Origin: JABFXC01 sp035551575
Lineage (GTDB): Bacteria; Gemmatimonadota; Gemmatimonadetes; Gemmatimonadales; Gemmatimonadaceae
Length of the DNA: 7,941 nucleotides
Direction: 5' to 3'
Assembly (NCBI GenBank): GCA_035551575.1
Contig: DASZNJ010000424.1
Location: 1-7,941, forward strand
The position numbers were made by a program, and so were the translations under genes. Positions 5,923 through 7,941 of this stretch are shown here, piece after piece (within the stretch, counting starts at the first letter, position 1; every line of letters begins with the position of its first letter). The notes beneath the pieces are model-generated. The model was not told the DNA's origin. It worked only from the letters and a program-made list of their open reading frames with translations, and did no database searches.

Positions 5923-6783
5923 ATGGCCAAGGGACGCGAACTCAAGGGACGCATCAAGTCCGTCGAGAACACGCGGAAGATCACGCGCACCATGGAAATG
6001 GTCGCGACGTCGAAGTTGAAGCGCGCGACCGATCGCGTCGCGGCGGCGCGCCCGTACGCGACGGCGATCGCCGACACGATCGCCAGCCTGTATTCGGCCG
6101 ATCTTGCCGAACGCTTTCCACTGCTCCGCCAGCCGGCGTCGGTGAAGCGTGCAGCGGTGCTCCTGCTCACCTCGAACCGGGGGCTGGCTGGTGCGTTCAA
6201 CGCCAACCTGCTCAAGGAGGCGCGCGGCACCATCGCGCGGCTCGAGCGCGAAGGGACCGAGGTCGAGCTTCACGTCGTCGGCAAGAAGGGGATAGGCTTC
6301 TTCCGCTATCTCGGGCGCACGCTCGCGACCAGCCGCACCGACATCACCGACCGTCCGTCAGCGCAGGACGCGACGTCGCTCGTCGACGGGCTGATGGAAG
6401 GGTTCGTCAATGGCTCGCTCGACGCGGTCTACGTCATCAGCTCGCGCTTCAACTCCGTGCTGTCGACGCCCCCGCACACCGAGCGGGTGCTGCCGGTGAC
6501 GCCGCCGGCGCAGACGGGCGCACGCCGCGACTATCTGCTCTTTCCGTCGGCGGAGCGGCTGCTCACGGAGCTGCTCCCGCTCTACGTTCGCAACACCGTC
6601 TACCGCGCGCTGGTCGAGAACGAGGCGAGCTTCCAGAGCGCCCAGCGCACCGCGATGAAGAACGCGACGGACAACGCCGGCGACATCCTGACGAACCTCC
6701 GGCGCACGTACAACCGCGCACGCCAGGCGCAGATCACGCAGGAAATCGCCGAGATCGTCGGCGGCGCCGCCGCGCTCGAATAG
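5923..6783 (+). CDS. atpG: ATP synthase F1 subunit gamma
   Basis: The 286-residue gamma subunit is the central rotor shaft that turns inside the alpha/beta hexamer and couples it to the membrane ring. The N-terminal helix contains RIKSVENTRKITRTMEMVAT (10-29), highly typical of the family, and SNRGLAGAFNANL (84-96) is the conserved central segment. The C-terminal helix from about 232 includes AMKNATDNAGDIL and the family signature ITQEIAEIVGGAAA (271-284). The length matches the usual 285-295. It begins 38 bases after atpA and ends 34 bases before atpD, with no terminator in either gap, so co-transcription is expected. The Shine-Dalgarno is weak. Confidence 0.96.
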   Translation: MAKGRELKGRIKSVENTRKITRTMEMVATSKLKRATDRVAAARPYATAIADTIASLYSADLAERFPLLRQPASVKRAAVLLLTSNRGLAGAFNANLLKEARGTIARLEREGTEVELHVVGKKGIGFFRYLGRTLATSRTDITDRPSAQDATSLVDGLMEGFVNGSLDAVYVISSRFNSVLSTPPHTERVLPVTPPAQTGARRDYLLFPSAERLLTELLPLYVRNTVYRALVENEASFQSAQRTAMKNATDNAGDILTNLRRTYNRARQAQITQEIAEIVGGAAALE

Positions 6784-6817
6784 ACTGACCGCAACAGACT
6801 CTCACCGAGTTATCGAT

Positions 6818-7941
<1,124 letters not shown>

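Overview
The window is a GC-rich bacterial chromosomal segment made of ordinary housekeeping and small regulatory genes. No phage, IS element, CRISPR array or rRNA is visible. Its traits are a compact primary-type sigma factor without region 1.1, ATP synthase genes in the order atpA-atpG-atpD with no atpH directly upstream, and weak Shine-Dalgarno sequences. These would fit a lineage such as Gemmatimonadota, but that assignment is a tentative inference from general familiarity and was not computed.

Layout. Positions 1-20 may be the last codons of an upstream plus-strand gene, followed by a small GC hairpin. Two tRNA genes lie on the minus strand: tRNA-Ala(GGC) is transcribed first, then tRNA-Gly(GCC). 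They are driven by a near-consensus promoter (TTGACA, 17 bases, TACACT) at 351-379. On the plus strand, after a leader with several mutually exclusive inverted repeats, comes an RpoD/SigA-like sigma factor (571-1455), closed by a perfect 16-bp terminator hairpin (1472-1506).

Next is a tightly packed three-gene plus-strand unit: an MlaF-type ABC ATPase (1613-2374), a Nudix hydrolase whose GTG start overlaps the ATPase stop (2371-2823), and, three bases later, a putative regulator with a receiver-like N-terminal half and an AraC-type double helix-turn-helix (2827-3726). No permease or MCE gene accompanies the ATPase. A convergent minus-strand four-helix-bundle protein gene (3723-4118) shares the CTAG of its stop codon with the regulator gene.

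The right half holds the F1 ATP synthase genes: alpha (atpA), gamma (atpG) and most of beta (atpD, running off the right edge). Upstream of atpA is an extended -10 promoter. It is overlapped by a perfect 8-bp inverted repeat containing TTGTGA-N6-TCACAA, which matches the operator shape of the NADH-sensing repressor Rex (and also the CRP core TGTGA-N6-TCACA). This is the most interesting feature of the window: it suggests redox control of a split F1 operon. Otherwise the region is mostly conventional; I found no clear sign of a wholly new multi-gene system.
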